From: Leptospirillum ferrooxidans C2-3
Lineage (GTDB): Bacteria > Nitrospirota > Leptospirillia > Leptospirillales > Leptospirillaceae
Direction of reading: 5' to 3'
Assembly (NCBI RefSeq): GCF_000284315.1
Contig: NC_017094.1
Location: forward strand, 1 to 64,000
Length of the DNA stretch: 64,000 bases
Made by a program: the position numbers and the translations under genes. The notes beneath the pieces are model-generated. The model had not been told where the DNA came from. It saw nothing but the letters and a program-made list of their open reading frames with translations, and searched no databases. Below are positions 12,630 through 21,574 of this stretch, one piece after another; within the stretch, counting starts at the first letter, position 1, and each line of letters begins with the position of its first letter.

Positions 12630-12928
12630 GAGCTTTCTTCTGGCTCTCTTCGGCAATAGTTCTGCCAGCCTATTCTAAACAGATTTCGGAATTTCTGGAT
12701 TCCTAAGGTTAAGATCGGTATTCTTGACCATGTTTTATCCACTTCTTAAGCAAGGTTGATGCTCTTGGTGATCATCGGGATACGCCATTTCCCCTTCCCC
12801 TTGACCTCCCCAAACACAAGGTTCGAGCATAACTCAAAAATGATGATTGCAATGTAAGAGAAAAAGAAATGTTTTTAAAGATGTTACGGAATGAATGACG
12901 GAAAGGCTTACCCCCTTGGAGAATCGTC
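12630..12928. other. Island left spacer, no gene seen
   Basis: About 300 bp between the left repeat and the helicase start. No ORF with coding character, no integrase remnant and no clear promoter could be recognised. An inverted GGGGGTA-like motif (TACCCCC, about 12910-12916) lies near its right end. Confidence 0.5.
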
Positions 12929-14983
12929 GTGAAGCTTGAAGAGATCACAGTCAAAGCACATATTCAAGGAATCGAACCCGATCAGATCGTGACCGTCGAG
13001 TCCGTAACTTTTATGGGGTCCGATTCGCTCAATGTCGTCTATCGGACCCAGAGTAACGCGCTACGGGAGCGGATGCTCTTTCGCAGTGACGAGCCCCGGC
13101 TTTCTTTTGCCCAGTCCGGGTGTCCCTGGGGATTTGACGCCTCCCCCGATGAATTCAAGCTGGCCACAGAAGCTATTCGCATTAATCTCGCCTATCTGTT
13201 CGACTCCATGATGGCGGTCCACACCTCCAATGTAGAGCCTCTGCCCCATCAGATCTCGGCAGTCTATGAGGCCATGCTCCCCCGCCAGCCACTGCGATTT
13301 GTCTTAGCAGACGATCCGGGGGCCGGCAAGACCATTATGGCGGGACTTCTCATTTCCGAACTTCTGATCCGCTCCGATGCCCGGAGGATCCTGATTGTGG
13401 CTCCGGGAAGCCTCGTGGAACAATGGCAGGAGGAGATGGAAGAAAAATTCGGCCTGTCCTTTTCTATCTTCACCCGAGAACAGGACGGCCAGTCAAAAGT
13501 GGGCAACCTGTTCGAAAAAAAAGACCTTCTGATCGCCCGTCTCGATCAACTGGCCCGAAACCCCGACCTTCAGGACAAGCTGAAACAAACCTCTTGGGAT
13601 CTCGTGGTCTTTGACGAGGCCCACAAGCTCTCTGCCCACTATTATGGAAGAGAAATCAAAGAAACCGACCGATTTAGGCTGGGAAAATTGCTCGGCTCTC
13701 AGACACGTCATCTGCTTCTCATGACCGGGACTCCCCACAACGGAAAAGAGGAAGATTTCCAGCTTTTTCTGTCACTTCTCGACTCCGATCGCTTCTACGG
13801 CAAGTTCCGGGATGGAGCCCACAAGGTCGATGTCACCGATCTCATGAGACGGATGGTCAAAGAGGATCTGCTCAAGTTCGATGGAACACGGCTCTTTCCC
13901 GAACGGAGGGCCTCGACTGTGAATTATCGGCTCTCCGATGCCGAAGCTGCCCTGTATCATTCCGTGACCTCCTATGTGAAGGGGGAGTTTCAGAAAGCCG
14001 ACCAACTTGAAAGTGCAGAAAAAAAGAATACCGTCGGCTTTGCGCTCACCTCTCTCCAACGCCGTCTGGCCTCGAGTCCCGAAGCCATCTATCAATCTCT
14101 CCGAAGGAGGCGGGAAAAGCTGTCCCGAAGTCTTGAAGAGGACAAGCTCAATCTTCGGGGTCAGCGAGCGGCCACATCCGCAGGACTTACCCTGAGCATA
14201 GGGGCGGCTCAGGAACCGGATGAGGAGATGCCCTCGGGAGAATATGAGGAGTGGGAGGATCAGGTCGCATCTCAGGTCACGGCGTCCCGGACCATTTCGG
14301 AAAAAGAGGAAGAAATCCGGATTCTCGAGGGGCTGGAAGAGTCCGCCCGGTCGATTGTTCGCTCCGGACAGGACCGGAAATGGGACGAGCTTTCAACCCT
14401 TCTCCAGAACACCCCGGAAATGAAGGACGAGAGAGGACGTCAACGTAAGCTGATCATCTTCACCGAATACAAGGACACGCTGACCTATCTGAAGGATCGT
14501 ATCGTTGGGCTCTTGGGAAGACCCGAAGCGGTGGTTGTCATTCACGGGGGGGTGCGGCGGGAAGAACGCCACAAGGTCCAGGAGCTTTTCCGAAATGATC
14601 CGGATGTACGGGTTCTGGTGGCAACCGATGCCGCCGGAGAAGGCGTCAACCTCCAGAATGCCCACCTGATGGTCAACTATGATCTCCCCTGGAACCCGAA
14701 TCGTCTGGAGCAACGCTTTGGACGCATTCACCGGATCGGACAGACCGAGGTTTGCCATCTGTGGAACATGGTGGCTTCCGAAACCCGGGAGGGGGATGTC
14801 TTCCAGCGCCTCTTCGACAAGATCGAGGTCGAACGCAAAGCCTTGGGTGGACGGATCTTCGATGTTCTGGGAGAGGTGTTCGAGGAGAGAAGCCTCAGGG
14901 ATCTCCTGATCGATGCCATCCGTTACGGGGAAGATCCTTCCGTCCAAGCGAGGCTTTTCGAGAAGGTGGGATGGTGCGCTTGA
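12929..14983 (+). pseudogene. SNF2-family helicase, N-terminal fragment of a frameshifted gene
   Basis: 684 residues hold the complete helicase motor: Walker A DDPGAGKT (about 128-135), DEAH box in FDEAHKL (229-232), [11 protein letters not shown], and the C-terminal RecA-like lobe with GEGVNLQNA and [10 protein letters not shown] (about residue 597). The GTG start is 8 nt after GGAG. The frame ends at TGA 14981-14983, but homologous-looking sequence continues at once in the +1 frame. The break sits at GTGGGATGG near 14970; removing one G restores the frame. Relatives are 1100-1200-residue defence helicases carrying a C-terminal DUF3883 domain. The fragment could still be translated as a motor lacking its nuclease-like tail. 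Confidence 0.75.
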
Positions 14984-15366
14984 TACGGATCATCTCAGAG
15001 AGATCATCCAGAGAAACGCCTTGTCCGAAAAAGTCATGCGCATGGAAGATCTGTTTCATGTCCGGGAAGAGATGGAAAAGGCCGAGGCCAGAAAACTCCA
15101 GCCCTATTTCATCCGTTCCTTTTTCTCGAAGGCCTTTCATCTGTTCGAGGGAGAACTCCGTCCCCGGGAGATCGGTCGGTACGAGATTACGCATGTGCCG
15201 GCCAAAATACGGGATCGGGACCGATTGATTGCGGGTCGGGATCATCGCTATTTGGGACCCATCACAAGAAAATACGAAAGAGTTACCTTCGAAAAGCAGT
15301 TCATTCGCCTTCCTTCGAAGGCTGAGACACCGATGGCCACACTTCTTCATCCTGGTCATCCTCATC
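14970..15366 (+). pseudogene. SNF2-helicase middle fragment (second reading frame)
   Basis: The frame at 14913-15602 is coding-like only between the two breaks, from [12 protein letters not shown] to about LLHPGHP, and reads as helicase C-terminal sequence ([30 protein letters not shown]). It connects the motor to the C-terminal fragment. The second break is at CATCCTCATCATG near 15355-15367, where removal of one base joins GHP to LMQSV. It has no start or ribosome site of its own, so it is a part of the broken gene and not an independent protein. Confidence 0.7.
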
Positions 15367-16458
15367 ATGCAGTCGGTGACAGACCTTGTTTTGGAGGAAT
15401 ACCGGAAGACCCTGAAACAGGGAACGATCCTGGTGGACCCGAACGATTTCGGGGGAACGCCCCGTCTTCTTCTGATTCTCGATCATGCGGTTCGGGAGGG
15501 ATCCGATCCCGAGCGAGTGGTCTCCCGCCGACTTCAGTTTGTGGAGATGGATCCCGACGGATCGGTCCGGCATGCGGGATGGGCTCCTCATCTCGATCTT
15601 GAGCCTCTTCGCCCCGAAGACAGGGAAAAGATCCAGGAGATCCTGCAGGCCCCCTGGATCGGCCCCGACTGCGAGAGACGAGCCTTGGATTTTGCATCAG
15701 GACATCTGGTTCCGGAACACTATGCTGGGATCCGATCCCGAAGGGAGGAGACGGTCGACAAGACGCTCGCCGCCGTCCAGGACCGCCTGACGCGAGAGAT
15801 CTCCTTCCAGGATGACCGCTTGGCGAAGACACTGGAGGATCTGTCCGCAGGAAAATCGGTGCGCATGAATGTGGACAACATCAGACAACGACTCGACGAG
15901 CTTCGCACGCGACTGGATAACCGAAAAAAAGAGCTGGAACGCATGAGGAATGTCGTCTCTTCTCCTCCCGTCGTCGTGGGAGAAGCCTTGGTCATTCCGG
16001 CGGGACTTCTCGAGGAGAGCCGAACGCAGGACTTTTCTGTTGATGCCGAAGCTCGAAGACGGGTAGAGCTTCTGGCCATGCATGCGGTGATTAAAGCGGA
16101 AAGGGCCATGGGGTATGAGACGAAGGATGTCTCGATCGAGAAATGCGGGTGGGATATTACCTCCATGCCTCCCATGAAGGATGCGCGTCTTTCCGAGCCC
16201 CGGCATATCGAAGTGAAGGGACGGGCCAAGGGCCAGACAACGATCACGGTCACGAAAAACGAGATTATCACCGCCTTGAACCAATCGGAAAAATTCCTTC
16301 TGGCGATTGTGCTGGTGGAGGAAGACCGGTGCAAAGGGCCGTATTATGTGAGGAAGCCTTTCCGCCAAGAGCCCGACTGGGCGGTGACCAGCATCAATCT
16401 GGACCTCGACGAGCTTCTGAAAAAGGCCGAATCGGCCCCGATTGGCGGGTTGGACTAG
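15367..16458 (+). pseudogene. SNF2-helicase C-terminal fragment with DUF3883 (nuclease-like) domain
   Basis: From ATG 15367 ([12 protein letters not shown]) 363 residues remain in a third frame. A charged coiled-coil stretch (about 110-200) precedes a DUF3883-type domain with GWDITSM and HIEVKGRAKG, the spacing seen in PD-(D/E)XK-like nuclease folds. DUF3883 commonly ends defence helicases, so this is the tail of the gene starting at 12929. No ribosome site precedes the ATG. The DUF3800 gene follows immediately. Confidence 0.7.
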
Positions 16459-16459
16459 A

Positions 16460-17209
16460 GTGGAGCCGATAGCGGAAGAATTTTCTCAATATATTGTTTT
16501 TGTTGATGAAAGTGGCGATCATGGACTGACGACCATCGATCCTCATTATCCGATTTTCGTTCTGGTGTTTTGCATCCTGAAAAAAGCCGACTACATGCAC
16601 ATTCTGAGTCCTCGTCTTCAGAACCTCAAGATGAGGCATTTTGGCCACGATGCGGTGATTCTTCACGAGCATGCACTCCGGAAAGGGACGGACGACTTCT
16701 CTTTTCTCAATTCAAGAGACAAGAAAGAGCGTTTCATGACGGAGCTGACACAGATCATTGAGGAGCTGCCCTTTCATCTGGGGTGCGTGGCGATTCGAAA
16801 AAATGACTTGAAAGAAACCAAAAATCCAGGCAACCCCTACCATCTGGCACTTGAAGCCGGGCTCGATCAGGTGGATTCTTTCCTTTCCAACGAAGGAGTT
16901 CTTGGTCAGAAAACGCATCTTCTCTTTGAAAAACGCGGCAAGAATGAAGATGGCGAGCTCAAAAGTGAGTTTTGGAGACTGTGTGAAAAAAACATGGAGA
17001 AAGGGAGAGGGTATCCGTTCGATGTCGTGTTCGTGGACAAGAAGGCCAATCACCTGGGGCTTCAGCTTGCCGACCTTCTGGCGCGGCCGATTGGTCTTTC
17101 CATTCTGAGGCCGGATCAGGCGAACCGGACGTACGAGGTCATGAAAAAGAAGCTCCTTCCCAAACTTCTTGAAAAGCAGGAGGGACGGGATTTTCGATGT
17201 TTCCCCTGA
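16460..17209 (+). CDS. DUF3800 domain protein
   Basis: 249 residues. The N-terminal motif VFVDESGDHG and C-terminal LGLQLADLLARP are the acidic hallmarks of DUF3800, a family with an RNase H-like fold often found in defence loci and prophages; the biochemical activity is not established here. GTG 16460 starts just after the helicase stop (TAG 16456-16458). An in-frame TTG at 16442 is the alternative; neither has a strong ribosome site. The gene seems intact although both neighbours are broken. A terminator follows at once. Confidence 0.75.
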   Translation: MEPIAEEFSQYIVFVDESGDHGLTTIDPHYPIFVLVFCILKKADYMHILSPRLQNLKMRHFGHDAVILHEHALRKGTDDFSFLNSRDKKERFMTELTQIIEELPFHLGCVAIRKNDLKETKNPGNPYHLALEAGLDQVDSFLSNEGVLGQKTHLLFEKRGKNEDGELKSEFWRLCEKNMEKGRGYPFDVVFVDKKANHLGLQLADLLARPIGLSILRPDQANRTYEVMKKKLLPKLLEKQEGRDFRCFP

Positions 17210-17215
17210 AAAGCA

Positions 17216-17250
17216 AAAAGGCCCCGGAATTTCTTCCGAAGGCCTTTTGC
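17216..17250 (+). terminator. Hairpin terminator after the DUF3800 gene
   Basis: Arms AAAAGGCC (17216-17223) and GGCCTTTT (17241-17248) around a 17-nt interior that itself pairs partly (CCGGAA / TTCCG). It has A- and T-rich bases on both sides, so it may act in both directions. Confidence 0.6.
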
Positions 17251-17322
17251 CGACCGGGAACCCCCAGTCCCACATACCTTATTTATTCCATAGGACCATC
17301 AGTCTGTCAACTCTCTTGATTT

Positions 17323-17438
17323 TGACAGTGGACAACAGGATTGGCGAGATTCTTCCAGTCGACTCTGAAATCAGGCAAGTGACGATTGGATTGCGGGAGA
17401 ATATTGCTGAATTGAAGTCTCAAAGACAGGAGCATTGA
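17323..17438 (+). CDS. Possible small ORF or gene remnant upstream of the methylase
   Basis: An open frame reading [17 protein letters not shown], then about 20 more residues ([17 protein letters not shown]...), ends at TGA 17436-17438, overlapping the methylase ATG by one base (TGATG). The overlap and coding-like composition suggest a short coupled gene or the tail of a lost one. No convincing start codon with a ribosome site was found. Not recognised. Confidence 0.25.
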
Positions 17439-17758
17439 TGATCAAACTCCCCAAGAAACTGATTGAGGTGGCGCTTCCGCTGGACGACATTAATCTCGCC
17501 TCTGTCCGAGAAAAGTCGATCCGGCACGGCCATCCTTCGACGCTTCATCTTTGGTGGGCCAGACGGCCTTTGGCAACGGCTCGGGCGGTCCTCTTTGCCC
17601 AGATGGTCAATGATCCCGGGTATGAACGAAGTCTGGGGAGGGGAATCAATAAGGAAAAAGCCCAGAGTGAAAGAGAACGGCTTTTTAAAATTCTCCGGAA
17701 ACTTGTCCTGTGGGAGAACACCAATAATAAGGCTATGTTCCCGAGTTTTGTTGCATGA
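17438..17758 (+). pseudogene. DUF1156-type DNA methylase, N-terminal remnant cut by an insertion sequence
   Basis: Starts at ATG 17438, 5 nt after AGGAG. The N-terminus ([34 protein letters not shown]) is the very conserved opening of DUF1156 adenine-methylase-type proteins, usually ~900-1000 residues long. About 98 codons remain before the IS1595-like element at 17731, and the frame stops inside the element at 17756-17758. No continuation was found after the element, so the catalytic part is gone. Such methylases are often paired with SNF2 helicases in defence loci, as here. Confidence 0.8.
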
Positions 17759-18781
17759 GACAGAAAAGGGTGTAGTCTTTCTATAGGAGGTGGCTCCCAT
17801 GAAAAAACCCGCATTCCAACGATGTTTGAAGTCGGTCCCGACCCTGACATCGGCACAAAGAGGAGAAATAAAGATCGCCATTGAACAAGTGGACAACAAA
17901 AACCTGGTGGGGGGTGTCGCATCTCTGGTCGGAACCCCTACCTGTTGCCCCCATTGCCACCATCCCCATATTCGACCGTGGGGCCGGGCATCCGGGTTGA
18001 AACGTTACCGGTGCAAGGGCTGTCAACGTACCTTTAGCCCGCTGACGAACACGCCTTTGGCGGGACTTCACCACAAGGACCGCTGGCTCTTGTATCTGGA
18101 GGGATTCCAGTGGGGAGAGTCGGTCCGAAAGGCCGCCCGGCGCTGTGGCATCAACCAGAAGGCTTCCTTCAACTGGCGCCATCGCTTTCTGGCACTGCCT
18201 TCCGATCTCCAGGCTCGTCAGGAAAGCGGGATTGTCGAGGCCGACGAGGCTTGGTTCCTGCGCTCCTACAAGGGGCAACGACACAATCTCCCCAGGAAAT
18301 CCCGACACCGGGGCGGTCACGCTTCCAAACGAGGGCTTTCCAGTGAACAGGTTCCGGTCCTGGTGGTTCGGGACCGCTCTGGATCCACATCCGATGCGAT
18401 CCTTCCCAAGGACGACCACCTTGCGATCCAAGCTGTCCTGAAACCCCTTCTGGCCCAGGATGCGGTTCTCTGCACCGACGGCGGAGGAAAAGGCCCCTTT
18501 GCCCTGGCGGCCAGAAAGATGGGCATAGCCCACCGTGCAGTCAACCTGAGCAAAGGGATCCGGGTGCTGGCTGGCGTTTACCACGTCCAGAATGTAAACG
18601 CCTACCATTCGCGCCTGAAAGGATGGCTGCTGAGATTTCATGGAGTGGCGACCAAATACCTGGGGCATTATCTCGGTTGGAAACGTCTGCTGAAACGATT
18701 CGGTGATCATCTCAACTCCGCTCTGTGGTTGACTTTGGCGGTCGGTCAGCATGAGGTGCAACAATGTTCGGGAACATAGCC
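17731..18781 (+). mobile_element. IS1595-like insertion sequence (1051 bp)
   Basis: Bounded by inverted ends: left GGCTATGTTCCCGAG (17731 onward) matches the reverse complement of the right end over GGCTATGTTCCCGA, then after three mismatches over TTGTTGCA. It contains one transposase gene. The expected 8-bp target duplication is absent (AATAATAA left, TAATATAA right), suggesting a deletion or rearrangement at one end after insertion. Confidence 0.85.
17799..18779 (+). CDS. IS1595-family (ISXO2-like) transposase
   Basis: 326 residues from ATG 17799, 7 nt after AGGAGGT. The N-terminal zinc ribbon is CCPHCHHP...YRCKGCQRTFS (about residues 46-80). The catalytic region shows VEADEAWFLRS (first Asp) and CTDGGGKGPF (second Asp), then YHVQNVNAYHSRLKGW and FHGVATKYLGHYLGW, the usual end of ISXO2-like enzymes. 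The stop lies within the right inverted repeat. The frame is intact, so the element may be active. Confidence 0.88.
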   Translation: MKKPAFQRCLKSVPTLTSAQRGEIKIAIEQVDNKNLVGGVASLVGTPTCCPHCHHPHIRPWGRASGLKRYRCKGCQRTFSPLTNTPLAGLHHKDRWLLYLEGFQWGESVRKAARRCGINQKASFNWRHRFLALPSDLQARQESGIVEADEAWFLRSYKGQRHNLPRKSRHRGGHASKRGLSSEQVPVLVVRDRSGSTSDAILPKDDHLAIQAVLKPLLAQDAVLCTDGGGKGPFALAARKMGIAHRAVNLSKGIRVLAGVYHVQNVNAYHSRLKGWLLRFHGVATKYLGHYLGWKRLLKRFGDHLNSALWLTLAVGQHEVQQCSGT

Positions 18782-18944
18782 TAATATAAAAATAGCCAGC
18801 AACAGGGATAACCTTATTATTGGTCTGCAAAACATCATCCCGCTTTGGTTATTAATACCTAAACATTTGTAAGTTTTTTATTTGAGACACACCGGTATCA
18901 GAAATAAAATCTACTAAATCTTGATCATTGTTCTTGAGGATAAA

Positions 18945-20128
18945 ATGCCTGAGTTTAAATTGGAAATGGATCTTGGGGATAATGGAGGCCAGATTTCCTT
19001 CCAAACTATAGAAGAATTTGAACAATGGATTGCCAAAGAAAGGCAATTTGTAAACAGATTTCCATGGAACCAGTTTAATCAGCAGAATCAACCACAACAA
19101 TATCAATCCAATATAGATAAAAAGTTAAATGATGTTATTAATGGGATAAATCAAATAAAAAACAATAATTCTCAGGAATTTGCAAACGGAAAAATTTTAG
19201 AAATCAAAGCTATTCTTGAACCTACTTTCAAGAATCACAGCATTATTTTTTCTGAATCTGCCAAAGGTCGATTTCTTCAAGATAAGTTAAATGGTAATAG
19301 CTACTCGGCTTTAATTTCTTACCTAAGTCTGACTAACTGGGGAAGAGGGATCCCACTCCAACAAAATCAACTAAATTATCTAGCCGTTCTTGGCTATGTG
19401 GATTCGATCATTTATGAAAAAGGAATTTCTGAAGAAAAATCGAAATCGATCAGTGATTCACTAAAAATTCTTGACGAGAAATGGCGTAAAGATCTCCAAT
19501 CCAACCAATTCAAATTTAATGAGATCCATTCTACAATCCATTCAAAAATCTCAGAAATCAATAAGTGGTTCGCGGAAACTTCTTCTGATATCAGAAAGGA
19601 GGAAACCCAAAGGAAGGAAATGTGGGAAGAGATTCTCCAATCCTCAAAAAAGGAAATTCAGACCACAATTGAAGAAGGAAAAAACCTTCTTGATGACATT
19701 AAAAAGCAATACGATGAACATATGACGATGGCCGCACCTGTAACCTATTGGAGCACGGAAAGAGATCATTTTAAGAAATTGATCGGATATTTGTCTGTGG
19801 GAATCGCTACTGAATTCTTAGTATTTGGGTGGGAACCGAAGTCCATCTTCTTGTTTTGGTATTAATTGTCGCTTTGCTTATATGGGTTATAAAAATTACC
19901 TCCAAATATTTGGTAGGTTTGCTTCATCTGGAAGTTGATGCTGGAGAAAGAGTTGTTATGGCAAAAACGTATTTGGCCCTTATTAAAGATGCAAAGATCA
20001 CGGGTCAGGAAGATCGGCATATTATTCTTGAATCCCTTTTTAGACCGGCTATAACAGGACTTGTTCAGGAGGATGAAGGACCAACCGGTCTAGTGGGGTT
20101 AATTGCAAAGTTGCTAGGATCAAAGTAA
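18945..20128 (+). pseudogene. DUF6161-like membrane protein gene with a frameshift
   Basis: Two overlapping frames look like one gene. The first (ATG 18945 after GAGG, stop 19863-19865, 306 residues) has ISFQTIEEFEQWIAKER at its start, a Gln/Asn-rich linker, long coiled coils and PVTYWSTERDHF leading to a membrane segment. The second (19829-20128) starts in a hydrophobic segment and continues HLEVDAGERVVMAKTYLAL and ESLFRPAIT, the usual C-terminal block of DUF6161 proteins. The shift lies between about 19829 and 19865. The DNA is far more AT-rich than its surroundings, implying a separate origin from the helicase genes. Family assignment is from memory of the pattern; function unknown. Confidence 0.6.
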
Positions 20129-20332
20129 GCGGATTTCACCTCCCCTTGACCGCTTCGATTTGCCTCAGACGTAAAGTTCTTTCTCTTGTCTTGCAATCGA
20201 ATTTTCCCTGAAGGTCGCTCCGCTTCAAAATCGGGGGAACACAATCGGCCATGAACAGTTCCCGGGTTTCGGATGTTCGTAAACTCGCGCCGGTTATTGG
20301 GGCGTTATCCCACAAAGTCAACGGAGGTTGAA

Positions 20333-20518
20333 ATGTCAAACGTAAAAGAGAAGATGACCGAGGTGATTCTATCTCAGCCGGAAGATGCTACGTATGAAGA
20401 AATCATGCGTGAATTGGCTTTCGAAAGGATGGTAGCGCGTGGTCTCGAAGATTCGAGACACGGGCGGGTTGTGTCCAACGACGAAATGCAGCGACGGATT
20501 CGCACATGGCAGAAATAG
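20333..20518 (+). CDS. Antitoxin of a type II toxin-antitoxin pair
   Basis: 61 residues from ATG 20333, preceded by GGAGG. Short, charged and helical (DATYEEIMRELAFERMVARGLEDS), typical of antitoxins that pair with RelE/ParE toxins. It overlaps the toxin gene by 13 bp. It would neutralise the toxin and usually represses the operon; no operator could be pinpointed. The GC content returns to the chromosomal level here, unlike the preceding gene. Confidence 0.75.
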   Translation: MSNVKEKMTEVILSQPEDATYEEIMRELAFERMVARGLEDSRHGRVVSNDEMQRRIRTWQK

Positions 20519-20802
20519 TCTGGACCGAAGAAGCCGAGCGGTGGCTGCGTGACATTCACGACTACATCGCTTCAGACAACTCGGTCGCGGCCGCGAAGGT
20601 TATTACAGGCATCTTTGAAAAATCTCAGGAGCTACGCCGCTTCCCGAAGATTGGTCATAAATACCGCGATGAGCCTGAGGGCGAAATCCGAATTCTGCTT
20701 TACGGGCATTATCGTATAGCGTACCTGCTGCGCCCATCGCAGGCAATCGACGTGTTGGGCGTGTTTCATGGCGCGCTGGATATCGCAAGATATTTTCCGT
20801 AA
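20506..20802 (+). CDS. RelE/ParE-family toxin
   Basis: 98 residues. Motifs WTEEAERWLRDIHDYIA, LRRFPKIGHKYRDEPEGEIR and YGHYRIAYLLRP follow the RelE/ParE fold, including basic residues in the central strands. The family acts as ribosome-dependent mRNA endonucleases or gyrase poisons; which applies here cannot be told. The ATG lies inside the antitoxin end, implying translational coupling. The pair appears intact and may stabilise the island. Confidence 0.8.
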   Translation: MAEIVWTEEAERWLRDIHDYIASDNSVAAAKVITGIFEKSQELRRFPKIGHKYRDEPEGEIRILLYGHYRIAYLLRPSQAIDVLGVFHGALDIARYFP

Positions 20803-21030
20803 TCAAACGGTTTTTGTCAGCCTCCCACGGTTTCTTCTTCCTTGCCTCAAATTTACCCCTAACGCCAACCCCGGTCGGGGACGGGCGAGGTGGAGTTCTT
20901 CCGGCGTCCTTCGCGGTGATGGTGGCCTCGAAAAGACCCGACCGGTCCATTTCGTACCATGATTCGATGCGTTGCAATTTCGTTGCAACAAGAAAACAAA
21001 ACCTAGGAATACGGAACAAAATATGACATC

Positions 21031-21059
21031 ATATAGTCCTTGTAAATAAAGGATTATAT
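21031..21059. repeat. 11-bp stem-loop
   Basis: ATATAGTCCTT and AAGGATTATAT pair over 11 positions (one G-T wobble) around the 7-nt loop GTAAATA. AT-rich and not followed by a T run. Role unknown. Confidence 0.5.
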
Positions 21060-21230
21060 GAAAACATCCAGCAACAGAAAGGGTACCTTATCGGATTCCG
21101 GTTCCGAGTGCCGAAAAACCAGATTGTGAGTGAGACCACCAAATTTCTAGAGGGAATGAGCAAGCATGCCTGCTAAAGAGAGAATTGCCTGCTTAGCCGA
21201 CGAAGACGCCCGCAATACTGGCGGGCCATG

Positions 21231-21271
21231 CCGACCGACTCCTTCCCTAGAATAGGGAAGGAGTCGGTCGG
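21231..21271. repeat. Perfect 19-bp inverted repeat with a 3-nt loop
   Basis: CCGACCGACTCCTTCCCTA (21231-21249), loop GAA, then its exact reverse complement (21253-21271). There is no T run, so a simple terminator is unlikely. Could be a miniature-element end, a protein-binding site or a structured RNA. Confidence 0.85.
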
Positions 21272-21574
21272 TGATCATGGACAGGGCGGCCTCCTCTGGG
21301 ATCGGGGCGGCGATCTCCCGGGACAGTTGCTCCTTGTAGAGATGGAAAATGGAACTTTCAATGAAAGAAGGCACTGTAGTCGAGTATGATTTAGTTTTGA
21401 TGTCCGAGCGATTTACGCGGCTTCCAAAACTTTTTGCCACAAGGTCAGTCCCCATGGAAGCTCTGGGAGGAGAATCAATCGTGGCGGAAGATGAGCCGTG
21501 AAATTCACCCAATATTTCTCTCAATGCGAAATCGGCCTGATCTGGCTATAGTCTGATTTTAATGGATTGAAAGA

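Larger units (their letters stand above)
20803..21574. other. Gene-poor island stretch with hairpins
   Basis: About 770 bp without a confident gene. It holds an 11-bp stem (21031-21059), a perfect 19-bp inverted repeat (21231-21271) and short coding-like scraps on the plus strand (VSETTKFLEGMSKHAC near 21125-21175). A 125-codon minus-strand frame (21147-21524) includes natural-looking stretches (FHLYKEQLSREIAAPIPEE) but runs through the inverted repeat and is not recognised. Probably the remains of one or more deleted genes. Confidence 0.5.

Noticed and set aside
12302-12656. Open frames on both strands inside and after the tmRNA gene
   Set aside because: They overlap a confidently identified structured RNA and have no protein-like character.
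14960-15370. Programmed ribosomal frameshifting in the helicase
   Set aside because: Neither site has a slippery heptamer with a downstream structure, and two shifts in a degraded locus are better explained by mutation or error.
14913-15602. Middle helicase frame as an independent protein
   Set aside because: It has no ribosome site, and after about 15366 and before about 14970 its sequence loses similarity; it is part of the broken helicase.
17723-18789. Possible 8-bp target duplication around the IS1595-like element
   Set aside because: The flanks AATAATAA and TAATATAA are similar AT-rich runs but not the same, so no true duplication can be claimed.
21147-21524. 125-codon minus-strand frame in the island
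   Set aside because: It runs through a perfect inverted repeat, has no convincing ribosome site and is unrecognised; noted only as part of the gene-poor stretch.
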